64,000 nucleotides of DNA from Mangifera indica. Its lineage: Eukaryota; Streptophyta; Magnoliopsida; Sapindales; Anacardiaceae. The notes under the pieces were generated by a model that made no database searches, had not been told where the DNA came from, and saw nothing but the letters and a program-made list of their open reading frames with translations. Both the position numbers and the translations under genes were made by a program. Positions within the stretch are counted from its first letter, which is position 1. Every line of letters begins with the position of its first letter. The stretch spans positions 12,905,639-12,969,638 of the forward strand of contig NC_058141.1 in assembly GCF_011075055.1 (NCBI RefSeq). The letters run 5' to 3'. This document shows, in pieces, positions 51,434-63,129 of this stretch.

Positions 51434-51435
<2 letters not shown>
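47531..51435. other. Start of a 12-kb gene desert
   Basis: No convincing gene. The 123-codon plus-strand ORF at 47533-47904 is in unusually balanced sequence but has no recognisable domain and overlaps the upstream flank of the CCCH gene. A pyrimidine (CTTT) tract is at 48230-48262. The remainder is AT-rich filler, with one copy of a dispersed motif at 48571. Confidence 0.45.
48571..48650 (+). repeat. Dispersed 80-bp motif, copy 1
   Basis: Begins TTGATTTATTTGATATAATA and continues to a CGATTATTAGATCT stretch. Related copies are at 53486, 56990 and (inverted) 59115. Probably part of an old transposon. Confidence 0.4.

Positions 51436-51495
<60 letters not shown>
51436..51495. repeat. (TA)n microsatellite, 60 bp
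   Basis: Uninterrupted TA dinucleotides. The ORFs here (Tyr-Ile repeats at 51358-51637) are artefacts of the repeat. Confidence 0.95.
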
Positions 51496-51497
<2 letters not shown>

Positions 51498-53045
51498 CTA
51501 TTTTAATTATTTATCCCTTAATTTATCGTATTTATTCTTTTTTCAATACATACATGATGTTTAAGTACGTAACTATGACATTTCCTAAGATGGTATTAAT
51601 ACGTCAATATACATATCATAAAAATCATAATAATTGATCAACTTACAATTTATAAAATTATAAGGTAAAATCTGTATTTAAAAAAAAAATAAGTTATTTA
51701 TGGAGGGTGTGTTTATAAAATTTGGAAAGTGTTCTCTGTTTATTTGTAAAGTCATTACCTTTGATTATTTATGATTATCTTTTGGCTAAAAAATTAAGTA
51801 CATAAACAAGTGGTGACCCAACAACTCCTTTTTGTTTATTCTTTTACTAATCAATGGTTGGTAAGAACCGGGCCTCGCTAAACTTTCCGTCAAATCAACA
51901 CTAAAAATTTAAACATTAATTACACAACAAATAATTGAGTCCCATTATGGAACTTGTATCCCTAAAATTCAAAAGATTTTACCCTAATTGTATCATAAAT
52001 TAAAAATTTTAATATTTTATTAATTTTATTAATCCTTAAAATCATACAAGAGATATAAATTTTGAGAATTATCTTTTAGGGTGTTTAGTATTATTCTTTT
52101 TTTTAATTGAAAGAACATATATGTATTTATATGTAGGATCATGGACTTGTCGTTCATGCATTTTATAAAACGACAAAAGATATATTTTTTTATATATAAC
52201 ATTAAATTATGCATAATTATATTAGATTTCAATATTTTAGTATTTAGAAATATGATAAAAATATTTAGATTAAGTTAAAGACTTTGTAATTTACTTGATA
52301 ACAATTTTTACTCTTAATTTTTTTAATAAAGACAATTAGATTCATCATTCCGAGGCTCCATTATGCTAAGGAAGTGATTTATATATAAATGATATGAGAG
52401 GTGGGGAATTAATAATTTTATATATATATATAATATGATGATAATAAAAATTTGACAATATGTTTTGTCCTTAGCGAAGACAAGGTCCACTTCATTGTAG
52501 AAGAAGAAAGAAAACTTCATACCAAGGAGGGGATGTATTTAACTATTTATACATCAAATTAATATAATTCTTTATGCCAAGGTCCCACGACCAGGCTGCG
52601 AAGCAAGCAAGTTGGGTGCATGATTGAATCATCCTAAGGTTGTGCTGAGATATTAATATATTTATCATATATTATATAAATTTAGTTGAATTTTATGCCA
52701 CAATTCATATGGGTTATATTATATTTATCTCCCCCCTTTGTCCAATAAGTGATATGCTCTCAACATGTCAATTACAACAATGTCCAAGTAAGTTTCTTTT
52801 AGATGAATTTAAATTATAAATTTGATCACTTTCGTGTTGTGGTTATGTGTAACTTATTGTAAGTTGTTAAATCTATTTAATATATAGTTTTATTCATCTG
52901 ATTACTGTTAAATAAGAGTTAATATTTTACTTAGAAAACTTAATGAAGACATAATGTCAAGCATTCTACTTCTCTCTCTATATAGAAGATTCTTATTTTT
53001 AACGTAGACTAAAAAATTATAGGCAAATTAATGATTTATGACCAA

Positions 53046-53049
<4 letters not shown>
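51496..53049. other. Gene desert, AT-rich
   Basis: Very AT-rich (the minus ORFs at 52029-52232 and 52323-52520 are Ile/Tyr/Lys-rich chance reading frames). No gene, RNA or bounded repeat seen. Confidence 0.5.

Positions 53050-53103
<54 letters not shown>
53050..53103. repeat. (AT)n microsatellite, 54 bp
   Basis: Uninterrupted AT dinucleotides between TTTTA and AAATAAGG. Confidence 0.95.
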
Positions 53104-53108
<5 letters not shown>

Positions 53109-54835
53109 AGGAAGTCTTACTTCTTTAGGGTTAAATTGATCACATCAAATAGGTAAATTCAATCTTAAATTCAGTGATCAACCCTATGACCATTGTATCG
53201 AAAGTCAAAAGTTTAATTTTGAAATATTATTAAAAAAGATTTGAATATTTGCTCTTATGTTTAAAATCTCATTACTTTGTCACTCAAGTTACCTTTTAGA
53301 AGTGCCAATTTTAATAATACACCTCTATATAAACAAATATTTTTATTTATATATTTCTTTAAAGTGAGATTATATTTATGCTACACAAATAAAAAAATTA
53401 ATTCAAAATTGTACAAAACTAGGAAAACCTTAAAACATCCAAAGCAAAAGTTTGGGTTTAAATTTTTGTCATATTTATGAAATTCTGATTTATTCAATAT
53501 AATGATTATAAGATCAATCACTATATCTCATGATTTTTTCGCTCAACCAATCCGAGCAATTTTTAGTTTATAAAAAAAAAGTTTTCAAGGTCATAGCTAC
53601 TTATACCATGTGTGAATTCAATGTATAATTTATTATTTCAAGAAGAAGGTAGCCTTCGTGGCGCAATCATATAAAATATCCTTGGTTGATAATTTTGATA
53701 GAGAAATCACTATCCACTAGCTAAAATCTCGATTTGGGAAGCACTATATTAAGGGAAAAAATACATAAATTTCAGATGGTGGAATGTTTAGTCACGTCTA
53801 GTCTAATCTCTATTTTATCCATTAACGATTTAAGAAAGGAAAAAATTATGAACAGGAAGTCCCCAGGAGGCTGAAGTGAAATTGTACAGCAGAATGAATG
53901 ATGGAGAGCTAGGGTTAGCATGATTTTCATGGGGGAAGTAAGTAAAAGATTGAAAATCAAAGGCAAAGTTGCCCATCATCTTTCAACTCACCACTCAAAT
54001 ACACCACCATTCTTATATTATCAATTTCTCCATTTTTTTTTTTTAAAAAAAAAGCAGCATCAATCGATCATCTGTCCCTTTCCATCAAGATTTTATTTTC
54101 TTTTTTCACCATAATAATGCTATCTAAATTATTGCCACTTTTATTATTTAATCCATTTGACGTAATCTTTATATATAAACAAGATTTAGGTTAATTTTTT
54201 CACTCAGAAGCTTTCTCATTGTGTCCACATTGTACTAAATATATATATATATTACAGTGGAAGTCTTTATCATGTTTAAATAAAATAAACCTTAATTAGA
54301 GATGATGATTGAGTAAAATCAATAGGAAAAAAACGAAGGAATGATAAAAGGGACAAGAAATTTTTTAGATTAAAAAGAAAAGGAGCAAAGCAAAGCACAT
54401 TGTGAGGAGGAATCTTGCGATGAATGATTACAAGAAGAAAGAAAGAAACCATTTTTACTGAGAACCATGAAATAAAAGAGACAGATAATTCTCAGGAGCA
54501 GTGAAAACCATAAATTGGAGAGGAAGAGGGAAGAAAGAAGACATAGCGACATAGCGACGGGACAGGTGGAGGGAAGAAGCCAGAGAAACCCATGTGCCTC
54601 CAGCTGCTACAGTTGCATGAAATGTCTCACTAAATTATAATGGTGCAGCTGCAGGTACTTGCGTGAATCATTGAAATGGGGTCTGTAGCTAGCCATTCCT
54701 CTCCTCAGTTATTAATTTAATTTAAGTCAGACTGAGAGAGAGAGAGAGAGCAGGGACGTGGGCTATCGTGGATGTGACTGTGCCTTGTTGCTTTCGCCTC
54801 AGTTTACCTTCTGCTTATTCATATCCGTTTACGCC
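53104..54835. other. Gene desert, with a GA microsatellite at 54732
   Basis: No supported gene. Contains dispersed motif copy 2 (53486), a short TA run near 54239-54252 and a GA run at 54731-54749. About 54580-54830 is less AT-rich and has short local inverted repeats around CAGCTGC/GCAGCTG, but nothing resembling a known microRNA. Confidence 0.45.
53486..53575 (+). repeat. Dispersed 80-bp motif, copy 2
   Basis: Reads GATTTATTCAATATAATGAT, then CAATCACTATATCTCATGAT, then CCAATCCGAGCAATTTTTAG, paralleling copy 3 at 56990. Confidence 0.4.
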
Positions 54836-56301
54836 AAATTCTATTGCCACCCAAACTTTGTCAGATTAATTTTCCGGCCTTTAAGTTTGAAAAACTATTT
54901 TTCCACCCATCCACCAAATCGGTTAATGTAAACCGTACATGGAAGGGCAAAAAAGTTATTTTATCTTAAAACCCTAAAATAGAACAAAAACAATCAAACC
55001 ACCATCCTTTCCACCTTTCCTTTCTTTCCCCAATCTAACAACAATTTATTACCAACCATCGTAATTAAGAGTGCAAATCAAGTCTCTTCGCTTGCAAGCT
55101 ACTTGTAGCTCAATTTAATTAGTATTGAGTCCAACTCTAACCATTGAAGTTTAGTTTTTGAGATAAGTTCGAGCTTAATGTTAATTGGTTAGGTGAGCTC
55201 GTGAGCTTACAATTCAACTTAAGTAAAATATTAAAAAAATATTTAAAATTTTAAAATTTTTTCCAACTTCCAAATTTTGAAGGGTAATTTATAAATATAA
55301 GTTATGAGATTTTAACGAAGTTTTTTGTCCAAATTTGAGCCACTAGTCATACCTATCTTGAGTTCAAGTTGACAATTTACCAACTTAGTAAAATTGAACT
55401 CTGTCTTAGTATTATCAAGTTGAATTCAAGCTAAGTATTACTCGATTTGGCTCAATTACACTTCTAACCATATCTTATATACCACACCCAAATATTGATA
55501 AAGGATAGTGTAAGTCTTTCAATAATAGTGTCACATGGATACCACTTTGTTGAAGGGCAATTTGGAAAGTCTTTTTGTCATCTTGAACAGTCACCTTAGA
55601 GATCGTGTATCTACTTGTTTGAAAAGATCATATTTTAAAAAATACACTAGAAGAGATAAAACATTCCTTTGATTGATTTTTTTCCTTTTCATTTTCATGC
55701 CTTTTCAAATATATGAACTCTTCTTCTTATGTTTCATAGCCAAATTTTTAAAGGGATCTTAAAACAACACTTGAGAATGCATACCTTTGTACAAAAAAGT
55801 TTATATTAGAAATTTCTATATAATGTGATGATTTCATAATAATAACTGTATTTATTTAAGGTAATAAATATTATTAATTCAAAAGTTATGGTTTGTGAGA
55901 AAGGCTCTACTAATCAATTAACAATTGACCATGAGCCTCATGCTTAAAGAAGACTGAGTTTTGGTGGATAGGGTTAAGAGACTTGAGAAGAATGAATGTA
56001 GTTTGATGTCTATATTTTGCTTTTATATGTATGTTAATATAGCCATATTAAGGTGTGTGATAAAGTACTATAATTGTTTGTGAGTTGTGGATAGAGGAAG
56101 GAGAAGAACAGTGAAAAGGGTGGTGGTTTGATGTTTTTGTTATTACTTATAGTTTTGGGTAAAATAACTCTTTCACTTTTCCATATAATGATTTTCACTA
56201 ATATGATTAATAGATTAATAAATCAGTGAATAAACAGACTTTTCAAACTTTAAGGGCCTAAACTGTTATTTGAGTAAAGTGCTGGTGGGATAATGAGATT
56301 T
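54836..56301. mobile_element. Element with about 210-bp terminal inverted repeats, 1.47 kb
   Basis: The left side (54836-55060) and the complement of the right side (56090-56301) align over about 210 bp. Shared blocks are TTAAGTTTGAAAA, AGTTATTTTA and AACAAAAACAATCAAACCACC (the last with one gap). The long TIR without coding suggests a non-autonomous Mutator-like element. I cannot find a convincing target duplication, so the exact ends may be off by several bases. It carries a smaller nested repeat at about 55069-55470. Confidence 0.55.
55069..55470. mobile_element. Nested repeat with AGAGTGCAAATCAAG-type ends
   Basis: The left end AGAGTGCAAATCAAGTCTCT pairs with the right end, which reads GATTTGGCTCAATTACACTT. 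The interior has the alternating GAGCTCGTGAGCTT / GTTGAATTCAAGCT style seen in a common plant repeat type. It lies inside the 54836-56301 element, so it inserted later. Ends are approximate. Confidence 0.4.
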
Positions 56302-57865
56302 GAATGAGGCGGGCATCTGTCTTCATTACACTATCTTCTTTTCATTATTGATGTGACGCATAATTAGATGATTCATTGATGATTAATCAATCTAGTTTGA
56401 AGAATTCGTATCAGGAGAAGAAAATGGTCGAGTTTAGGAAAATTGGCATTAGGAGAAATCTTAACTCTGGACGACACGTCGTATATATATAAATGTCGTT
56501 GGAAGTCTTCTCTATGCTGAGAAAGACGGATCGTTCAATCAACAGATGGAATCTGTAAAAGTTAATAAATGAGCTGAAAATGAAGAGATAGGCAAATATC
56601 TGCTGCAGCTATAACCACAACCATACATTGAACCACACTTAATTTCGTAAGTGACGAATATGTGGAGGGCCATGATTAGAATGATAAATTAAAGGTTCTA
56701 TGTTCTCCATTTTTATAATCAATCAGGATAACATACGTTCTTTTGCAGATCAAATAGAAAATTTCAAGTCTCTTTCATGTTATTGTCACCTATGAGTTGA
56801 ATAAAAACTTGTAATCCATACAGAATTGTTGAAAAAAAAAAAATTAAGGACGTGAAAAACCTAGTGTCTTAGACTTTTTGACTTCGAGGATTAATCTACG
56901 TGGTGAAAAGAAAAACCCTTTTTGTGAAAGACTTAAGTTTAAATAGTATATCCTCCCATATACGAAAAGCTACAATAAAACGAATACTTGATTTATTTGA
57001 TATAATAATTATGGATCTAATTATTATATCTTAAGATTTATCTATTTGACGAAGTCAGAGAGATTTCTAGTGATACAAAAAAATATCTTAGACTTTTCAA
57101 CATGTAAATCAAAGATTTTTTTTTGCTAGTTTTTAGTTTTGATATTATATTCGTCCGTTTAGCTGGTCATCGGTATTTGGTTTTATGTTATTGAAAATTT
57201 AAAGACGTTCACGCACAAGAATGAAACTATCGTTAAAGGCTTACACATTTTAGAGGATTTGACGGGGCTTACTTTTGGGCTAGGCCTGGTTCTTGTCTGT
57301 ATCTATGCAACTTTTGTGAAACACCTACATCAACCAATTGGTGGTCTATTTTAGCCCGATTCAAGGTGCAAAATGGAGATTGGAGAAGAAAAGGATTGCT
57401 TGGAGCCTAACTAAGCTAATAGTTTAGGAGGATGGCAGTGACAAAATCATATTGCTCCTATGTTAACGTCACACCAAACACATTTCAGATTATCCCAAAA
57501 ACCAATACTCTTCAATTTCAGTCTCTCAGGTCTCTCTTGAATTAGATTACTTGGCCCTATCTTACGCCTAATACAATTCATTTTCCTGTGCAAGGTTGAT
57601 GAATCTAATATCAGGGGCATTGAGTAGATGAAATTTACGATTCAGCTTGATGTTGATCGGCCAAATAACCACAAAACATTTCTAACAAGAAGCAGCAGAT
57701 TATCAAGCTTCTCAGAGATTTCAGAATGAAAAAGTTTGGTCCTCATGTACAAAGTTTCTATTGAGCTAAAGCTGTTATCCACAATATGTATAGATTTACA
57801 GTAACAACATTTGAAGTCTCCATATCAGCATTTCAGTAACTACAATCTTGAAGTTATAGTGAAAG
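56302..57865. other. Gene desert, AT-rich
   Basis: No ORF of note. Contains dispersed motif copy 3. Around 57240-57600 composition rises slightly, toward the exon-like fragment on the right, and may be its 3' UTR if that fragment belongs to a gene. Confidence 0.4.
56990..57090 (+). repeat. Dispersed 80-bp motif, copy 3
   Basis: Reads GATTTATTTGATATAATAAT, then GGATCTAATTATTATATCTT, then GACGAAGTCAGAGAGATTTC. The best-preserved copy with the one at 59115. Confidence 0.4.
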
Positions 57866-58220
57866 CTACTCCAGCATGCTAAACTCGGGTAGATTATCAA
57901 CATTAGATGCAGATGATACCGTTGCTGCAACGGTGCCCAAAGTCAGTCCTTGATCAGGATTCACTATATGTATAAGATCATTTCTGTTAGCTTGACAATC
58001 TATGACAGCAGGATGGCAATTTCTTTCCCATGATGCCCCCATTTTCCCCGTTCCACCAATAACAGCATCAACATGTGACGACTACCCCGCTTTTGGATCA
58101 AAGCATGGTAGATGAGGACCCAGTCTGGGTTGTGCATTTGCAGACAGGACCGAGCCGGTTCTGTAAGGGCCCAAACCCCCATTTACCCATGTCTGATTGC
58201 AAGATGAGAGTGTAATGTAC
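57866..58220 (-). pseudogene. Terminal-exon-like fragment of an unidentified gene
   Basis: On the minus strand a T-rich acceptor (TTCTTTTTTAG) is followed by a protein-like reading frame of about 117 codons to a TAG at 57866-57868. It reads LSSCNQTWVNGGLGPYRTGS, LGPHLPCFDPKAG, then an in-frame TAG at 58082-58084. It resumes in the same frame with SSHVDAVIGGTGKMGASWER, LIHIVNPDQGLTLGT and NVDNLPEFSMLE. Composition (Gly, Pro, Trp, low Lys/Ile) is unlike the surrounding AT-rich chance ORFs. I do not recognise the family; the acidic, Ser-rich end would suit the C-terminus of a regulatory protein. No other exon is clearly identifiable; a stretch at about 58440-58560 reads MRATSMNDIVALVIEKRW and may belong to it. 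Confidence 0.45.
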
Positions 58221-59596
58221 CTAAAAAAGAATGAGACAATTGCTATAGTAATTAGCAAGAACCAATTGACATAAATGTGCACGGTTGAAAACATAATTTG
58301 AAGTTTTGGATGGATTAAAATAAGACAAAGTGATAATTAATTGTGGCAATGAGCTCCCACTCATCTTACATCAGTTGAGAACAAAGTATAAAAACATAAC
58401 ACAAATATAGGGAAATGCCACTGACACATTTTCAATATTGTCTTTTAACCAGCAGGCATTGAACATGTTGAGTTTCTTTTGCGCATGGATAACCATCTCT
58501 TCTCTATAACCAAAGCCACAATATCATTCATGCTTGTTGCTCTCATTCTTTTGGGGAACACAGAATGGTCTAAATCAAGAGTAATTTATTATGATTAGGT
58601 CAAGATGGATGCAAGAATTTCTAATAATAGTTATTAACATCTTATGATACGTATTTTAAAGTGTAACGAAACTTTACGATGTAGTAAACAAATCATACGA
58701 TATAACATATATTATCGATACGGATCAATTCACCTTTTTGAATAAATGATAACATAGTAATTGTATATCTAAAAAAATTCTAGAATGTTAGGGGTTGTTT
58801 GTAATAAATTCCAAGATAATAATATAATAATTAAAATTTTTATTAATTTATTATCATTATTTTTTATAAAGAATCATCTTACGATACGTAATACATTATA
58901 TGAAAATTTAAATTTTTGATAAATGATATGATTCAACTAGCATGCTTCAGATGGCTCTTATTGGATGAATGAACCCATGAAATCAATGAGTTGGCATTAG
59001 ATGCTGTCCATATTGTGTAGAGAAACACAACAAGCAACCTTCATTTATGATCAATTTGAAGTTGTTCTAATGTAAGTTGAATTTTGTTTTTAATCAAGAT
59101 CATGTCTGAATTAGTTGGATAGATAAATTCTATAAGATAACGATTAGATTTATAATTTCTGTATCAAATAAATTAAAATTTTATAACTTAAACTCAATTT
59201 TCTTTTTAAAAATTATAATATTTTATTAATTTTGTTTCAGCTTGTCTGGTTGTATTAAAACGGATGTGGTATTGTATATAAACAATTATATCAGTTAAGG
59301 TAAATTTAAAATATGTGAAATTGCAACTTAGGTCTGTTGCATTGAAAAATGAAAAAAAATTTTACATTGAAAATGGTATTTAATAATTTTGCAATAAAAA
59401 ATTCTCATTATAGCAATAAAAATTATCGTTTCAAATTAATGTGACCAATTACACATATGGGTTCAAGTAGGTATGGAAGGACAACGAAAGGTACAAGCAT
59501 TTAGGCCAGGAGGTACAAGTGCTCCAAGCGTGGTTGGATTTTCTAGTAAGCAACCATTTTTTCAATACTCAATAGAGAATAGCAAAAATACAAAAA
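58221..59596. other. Intergenic DNA upstream of PPH
   Basis: AT-rich; no gene confirmed. Contains the inverted dispersed motif at 59115. The last 150 bp before 59597 should hold the PPH promoter; no clear TATA box was seen. Confidence 0.45.
59115..59185 (-). repeat. Dispersed 80-bp motif, copy 4 (inverted)
   Basis: The minus strand reads AATTTATTTGATACAGAAAT, then AATCTAATCGTTATCTTATA, then ATCTATCCAACTAATTCAGA, matching copy 3 in order. Confidence 0.4.
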
Positions 59597-59713
59597 ATGT
59601 GGATTTTTCTTGGCTTTGAGTGGAAGAAGAAGCCTTCAAGCAACCGAATTCTTCTCTCTACAAGTTCCATTACAATCCTTCACACTCTAATGAAACTTCT
59701 CGCTCCAAAATAA
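59597..59713 (+). promoter_or_regulatory. uORF in the untranslated first exon of PPH
   Basis: A 38-codon ORF (starts MWIFLGFEWKKKPSS, ends at TAA 59711-59713) fits almost exactly inside the leader exon, whose donor AAG/GTAAAA is at 59715/59716. The leader intron would be 59716-60180, its acceptor directly before GGTATGGAAATT at 60181. If transcription starts upstream of 59597, scanning ribosomes meet this uORF before the PPH start. Confidence 0.4.
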
Positions 59714-60183
59714 AGGTAAAACAATATTCTGTTAGGTGTTTTATAGTATTTGATTGTTGGTTACTTTTACTTTATTATTATTTTTTTAATTTGATAGTGA
59801 TTTGTGTGTTGTATTAAGCAATTCTAAACAATTTTATGAGCTTATGCCTTTTTTTTTTTTTTTTTGTATGTGAATGGAAGGTTATTTTATAAAAAAGCTA
59901 GTTTTAGTAGTTTCTGGTTATGTCTTGATTGGTTTTTCTATTTTTCGTGGAACTCTGTTGGGTTGCTAGGAAATGATGTAAAAGAAAGAAAAGGACTTTA
60001 GAAATTATCTATAGAAAATATTGCTAATAATATTCTATTTTCATAAGCTTATGTAAACTAGTATTTTGTAAATCATGAGGTTAAATTTGTTTTTCTGCAA
60101 CAAGATAGAGGTTCAAGTTAAAGTGTTAAACTATTGCCGAAGTATTTGCTTTGGGTGATCATTTCTGTAAAATGTTTCAGGGT

Positions 60184-62200
60184 ATGGAAATTATCTCATA
60201 CAATAGCCCGCCAAGCTGTCATATTGTAAACTTGAGGTGGAGATTTGTGGAGAGATGTTCGAATTCATGCCCATCAAAGCATACATCATTTAGGAAACCC
60301 AATATTTTGTGTACTAGGATTTATTCCAGGAGTAGGTTTCTAAGATATTCTGATAATAACCAGTTATTCTTAAAGAATCTTGATCATGGGAAAGGTTCTC
60401 ATTCATTAAAAGCTGTTGAAGGGTTTAAAAAGGTATTTTCAAAGATATCAAGTGGGAACTATAATGACTATGTAATTGATGGGGAAGAGGGTTCTGGAAA
60501 TGTTTCGAAAGATGGGGCATCGATACCTAAGGTTTTAATTCCAGGCTTGCCAGATGAATCTAATGGTGAATGTGGTGCACCTATAAGCGGTTGTTTTTGG
60601 GAGTGGAAACCTAAATTTACTATGCATTATGAGAATGCAGGGTGTGAAAATGTAAATTCCCCACCAGTGCTGTTCCTTCCTGGCTTTGGTGTTGGTTCTT
60701 TTCATTATGAGAAGCAACTAAAAGATTTGGGCAGGGACTATAGAGTATGGGCAATTGACTTTCTTGGGCAAGGCAAGTCATTGCCATTTGAAGATCCTAC
60801 TGTATGGTCTAATGAAGGATGTGCAACAGAAAAGAAGGATAAAGTGTGGGGATTTGGAGATGAAACTGAACCATGGGCAAGTGAGCTTGTTTTTTCTATG
60901 GATTTATGGCAGGATCAGGTTTGCTATTTCATAAAGGAGGTCATTGGTGAACCAGTTTATGTTGTGGGGAACTCACTGGGAGGATTTGTTGCAGTTTACT
61001 TTGCTGCGCACAACCCTCAACTGGTGAAGGGTGTTACATTGCTTAATGCAACCCCCTTTTGGGGATTTTTACCTAATCCTGTGAAGTCTCCAAGACTAGC
61101 AAAGATTTTTCCATGGTCTGGAACATTTCCTCTACCTGCAAGTGTGCGAAAGCTCACAGAATTGATGTAAGTTTTTGTGTCAATTGTTTACTATATAATA
61201 TGGTGCGATTTCTGAACCTGTATGCTTTTAATTTGCCCAAGTTATTCTTTAATGAAGTTCTTGTAAAATATTCTTTTAATGTTTTTAATCTGAAAATTCA
61301 GGAAAGTTGTTTTTATGCAACTTGTTAGTACTCTTTTCCCTGAAGCAGTTTTATTTCCATTTTTCCAAACCTTTCATCTTTATTGTTACATTTTGTCACT
61401 GTAGTTGGCAGAAAATAAGTGATCCACAAAGTATCGCCGAGGTGCTTAAACAGGTTTATGCAGATCATTCTACTAATGTAGACAAAGTTTTCTCTCGTAT
61501 TCTTGAGACAACTGAACATCCTGCCGCTGCTGCATCGTTTGCATCAATTATGTTTGCTCCACAGGGACAACTATCCTTCAGGGAGGCTTTATCTAGGTAA
61601 GCAGTACTGAAATGTCCAACTGCCAGATAAAAATATTCCAGTCTTGCATTTCCTCTTTTATGTTGCTCCAAGTTAAGGATTTCCAGTTCTTACAATTTTT
61701 AGGTGTCAGATGAGTGATGTTCCAATCTGTCTTATGTATGGAAAAGAAGACCCCTGGGTTAGGCCTATATGGGGCCTTCAGGTGAAAAGGCAGCTACCCG
61801 AAGTTCCATACTATGAGCTCAGTCCAGCCGGTCACTGCCCTCATGATGAAGTGCCTGAGGTTTGCAGCTCTTTACTGTTATGATAGGGTATACTTGATGC
61901 AGGGTTATCCTACACAAGTATTTTCCTTTTTGGCCTTCGTTCTTTTCTTTCTTTGACATTTGGCTGACATTGTTTGTACAGGTTGTAAACTATTTACTTC
62001 GTGGGTGGATAAAAAACCTGGAGTCTGAGGGCTCAGTTGCATTGCCTCTGCTTGATGACATAGAAAGCATTCAGTATAGCATTGCGAAGGACTTGGAATT
62101 TATTAGAGAAGGATCAAAAAAATCAGTAAGAGCACAATTCCTCGGGTCTAGTTTCTCACTTTGGAATCGGATTGGCTCGCTTTGGGAAATTAGAAACTAA
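60184..62200 (+). CDS. PPH: Pheophytinase, chloroplastic
   Basis: Alpha/beta hydrolase that removes phytol from magnesium-free chlorophyll (pheophytin) in chlorophyll breakdown during leaf senescence. Coding exons: 60184-61166, 61405-61596, 61703-61859, 61982-62200; 516 residues (Arabidopsis PPH about 484). The start MEIIS matches the family; the upstream in-frame ATG at 60151 lies in the leader intron. The first 50-60 residues are Ser/Arg/Lys-rich, as in a plastid transit peptide. The family block KVLIPGLPDESNGE precedes the fold. The nucleophile elbow GNSLGG puts Ser at about 264. GKEDPWVRP probably carries the acid, and GHCPHDE the His. A region of about 25 residues after FEDPTVW is variable. 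The C-terminus ends at SLWEIRN, shorter than Arabidopsis as I recall it. Confidence 0.96.
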
Positions 62201-63129
62201 GCCTTGATCACTGACACACAGCTTACTTAGTTTGCCAAAAGTGAGGTAAATTTGAAAATGTAACATGTTCGTTTGGTTCATCATAGAAAAAAATATCAAA
62301 TTAATTGGATGATTCATAGCGTTAAAAATCTGTTGACTTACAGTTTTAACTTACTGATCCAATCAGTTATTAAATATAATGTCAAATTAAATACAACAGA
62401 AGCATCTCATATATGACTGTGAACATACATTAAAGGAATTTATGTGAAAATTATATGGTTGAAATATAGTACTTTTTTAGAATGATTGGAATTGACTTTC
62501 AGCTAACATTATAAAGCTTTGAAAGTCTCTGTCAGTCTTCTTGCTTTCTCTCCCCTATGTTCCTATGTTCTATTCAGGGTAATAAAACTTAGATAATCTA
62601 TGTTTTATTATTGATATTATTTTGTTTAATTCATAAAATAATTAAAAATTATGATAATATATCATCAAGGTACTTTAAGAGGTGATATAGAAAGAAATCT
62701 AAAATTCACCTCTCTCATAGGTGTAAAAAAATTATTGAAGTAAATTTAACTATGTGAGGATTTTAACTTTGCTCTCTCAATTTTTAAGAGAGAAAATGTC
62801 TTGTTATCAATTAAAAAATGAGCCACCCAACCTCCATTAATTCCACTATTTTATTTCAAATCGAGGATATAGTTTCTTGGGAGGCTACCTTTGGAGCCAA
62901 GTTAAAAAATGTTGTCTTCGGTCCTTCCTTTATCAAGTGAATGGCCAGGACTGGGTTTTTATGGTTGACCCTAATATATCTTGCCATCGATTTATTTGTT
63001 TAGTGTCATTCACTAATAGATCTTGCTATTGATTTATTTGTTGTGGCAACTTCCTCTAGACAATTACTTTGGGGGGCATAATATCCTACTGTATGGATTA
63101 GGTTTTTGTCAAAGTCAAACTTAGCTGCA
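62201..63129. other. PPH 3' flank
   Basis: To about 62270 is probably 3' UTR, then AT-rich DNA without a supported gene. A stretch near 62600-62670 weakly resembles the AT-rich palindromic repeats. 62870-63130 is less AT-rich but has no open frame I trust. Confidence 0.45.

Noticed and set aside
51358..51637. Tyr-Ile repeat ORFs
   Set aside because: Translation of the TA microsatellite.
53645..53700. GTGGCGCAATC phrase resembling the start of a tRNA-derived SINE
   Set aside because: No B box at the right spacing and no second copy found.
54580..54830. Possible microRNA hairpin around CAGCTGC repeats
   Set aside because: Only short local pairing; no match to conserved plant microRNA sequences that I remember.
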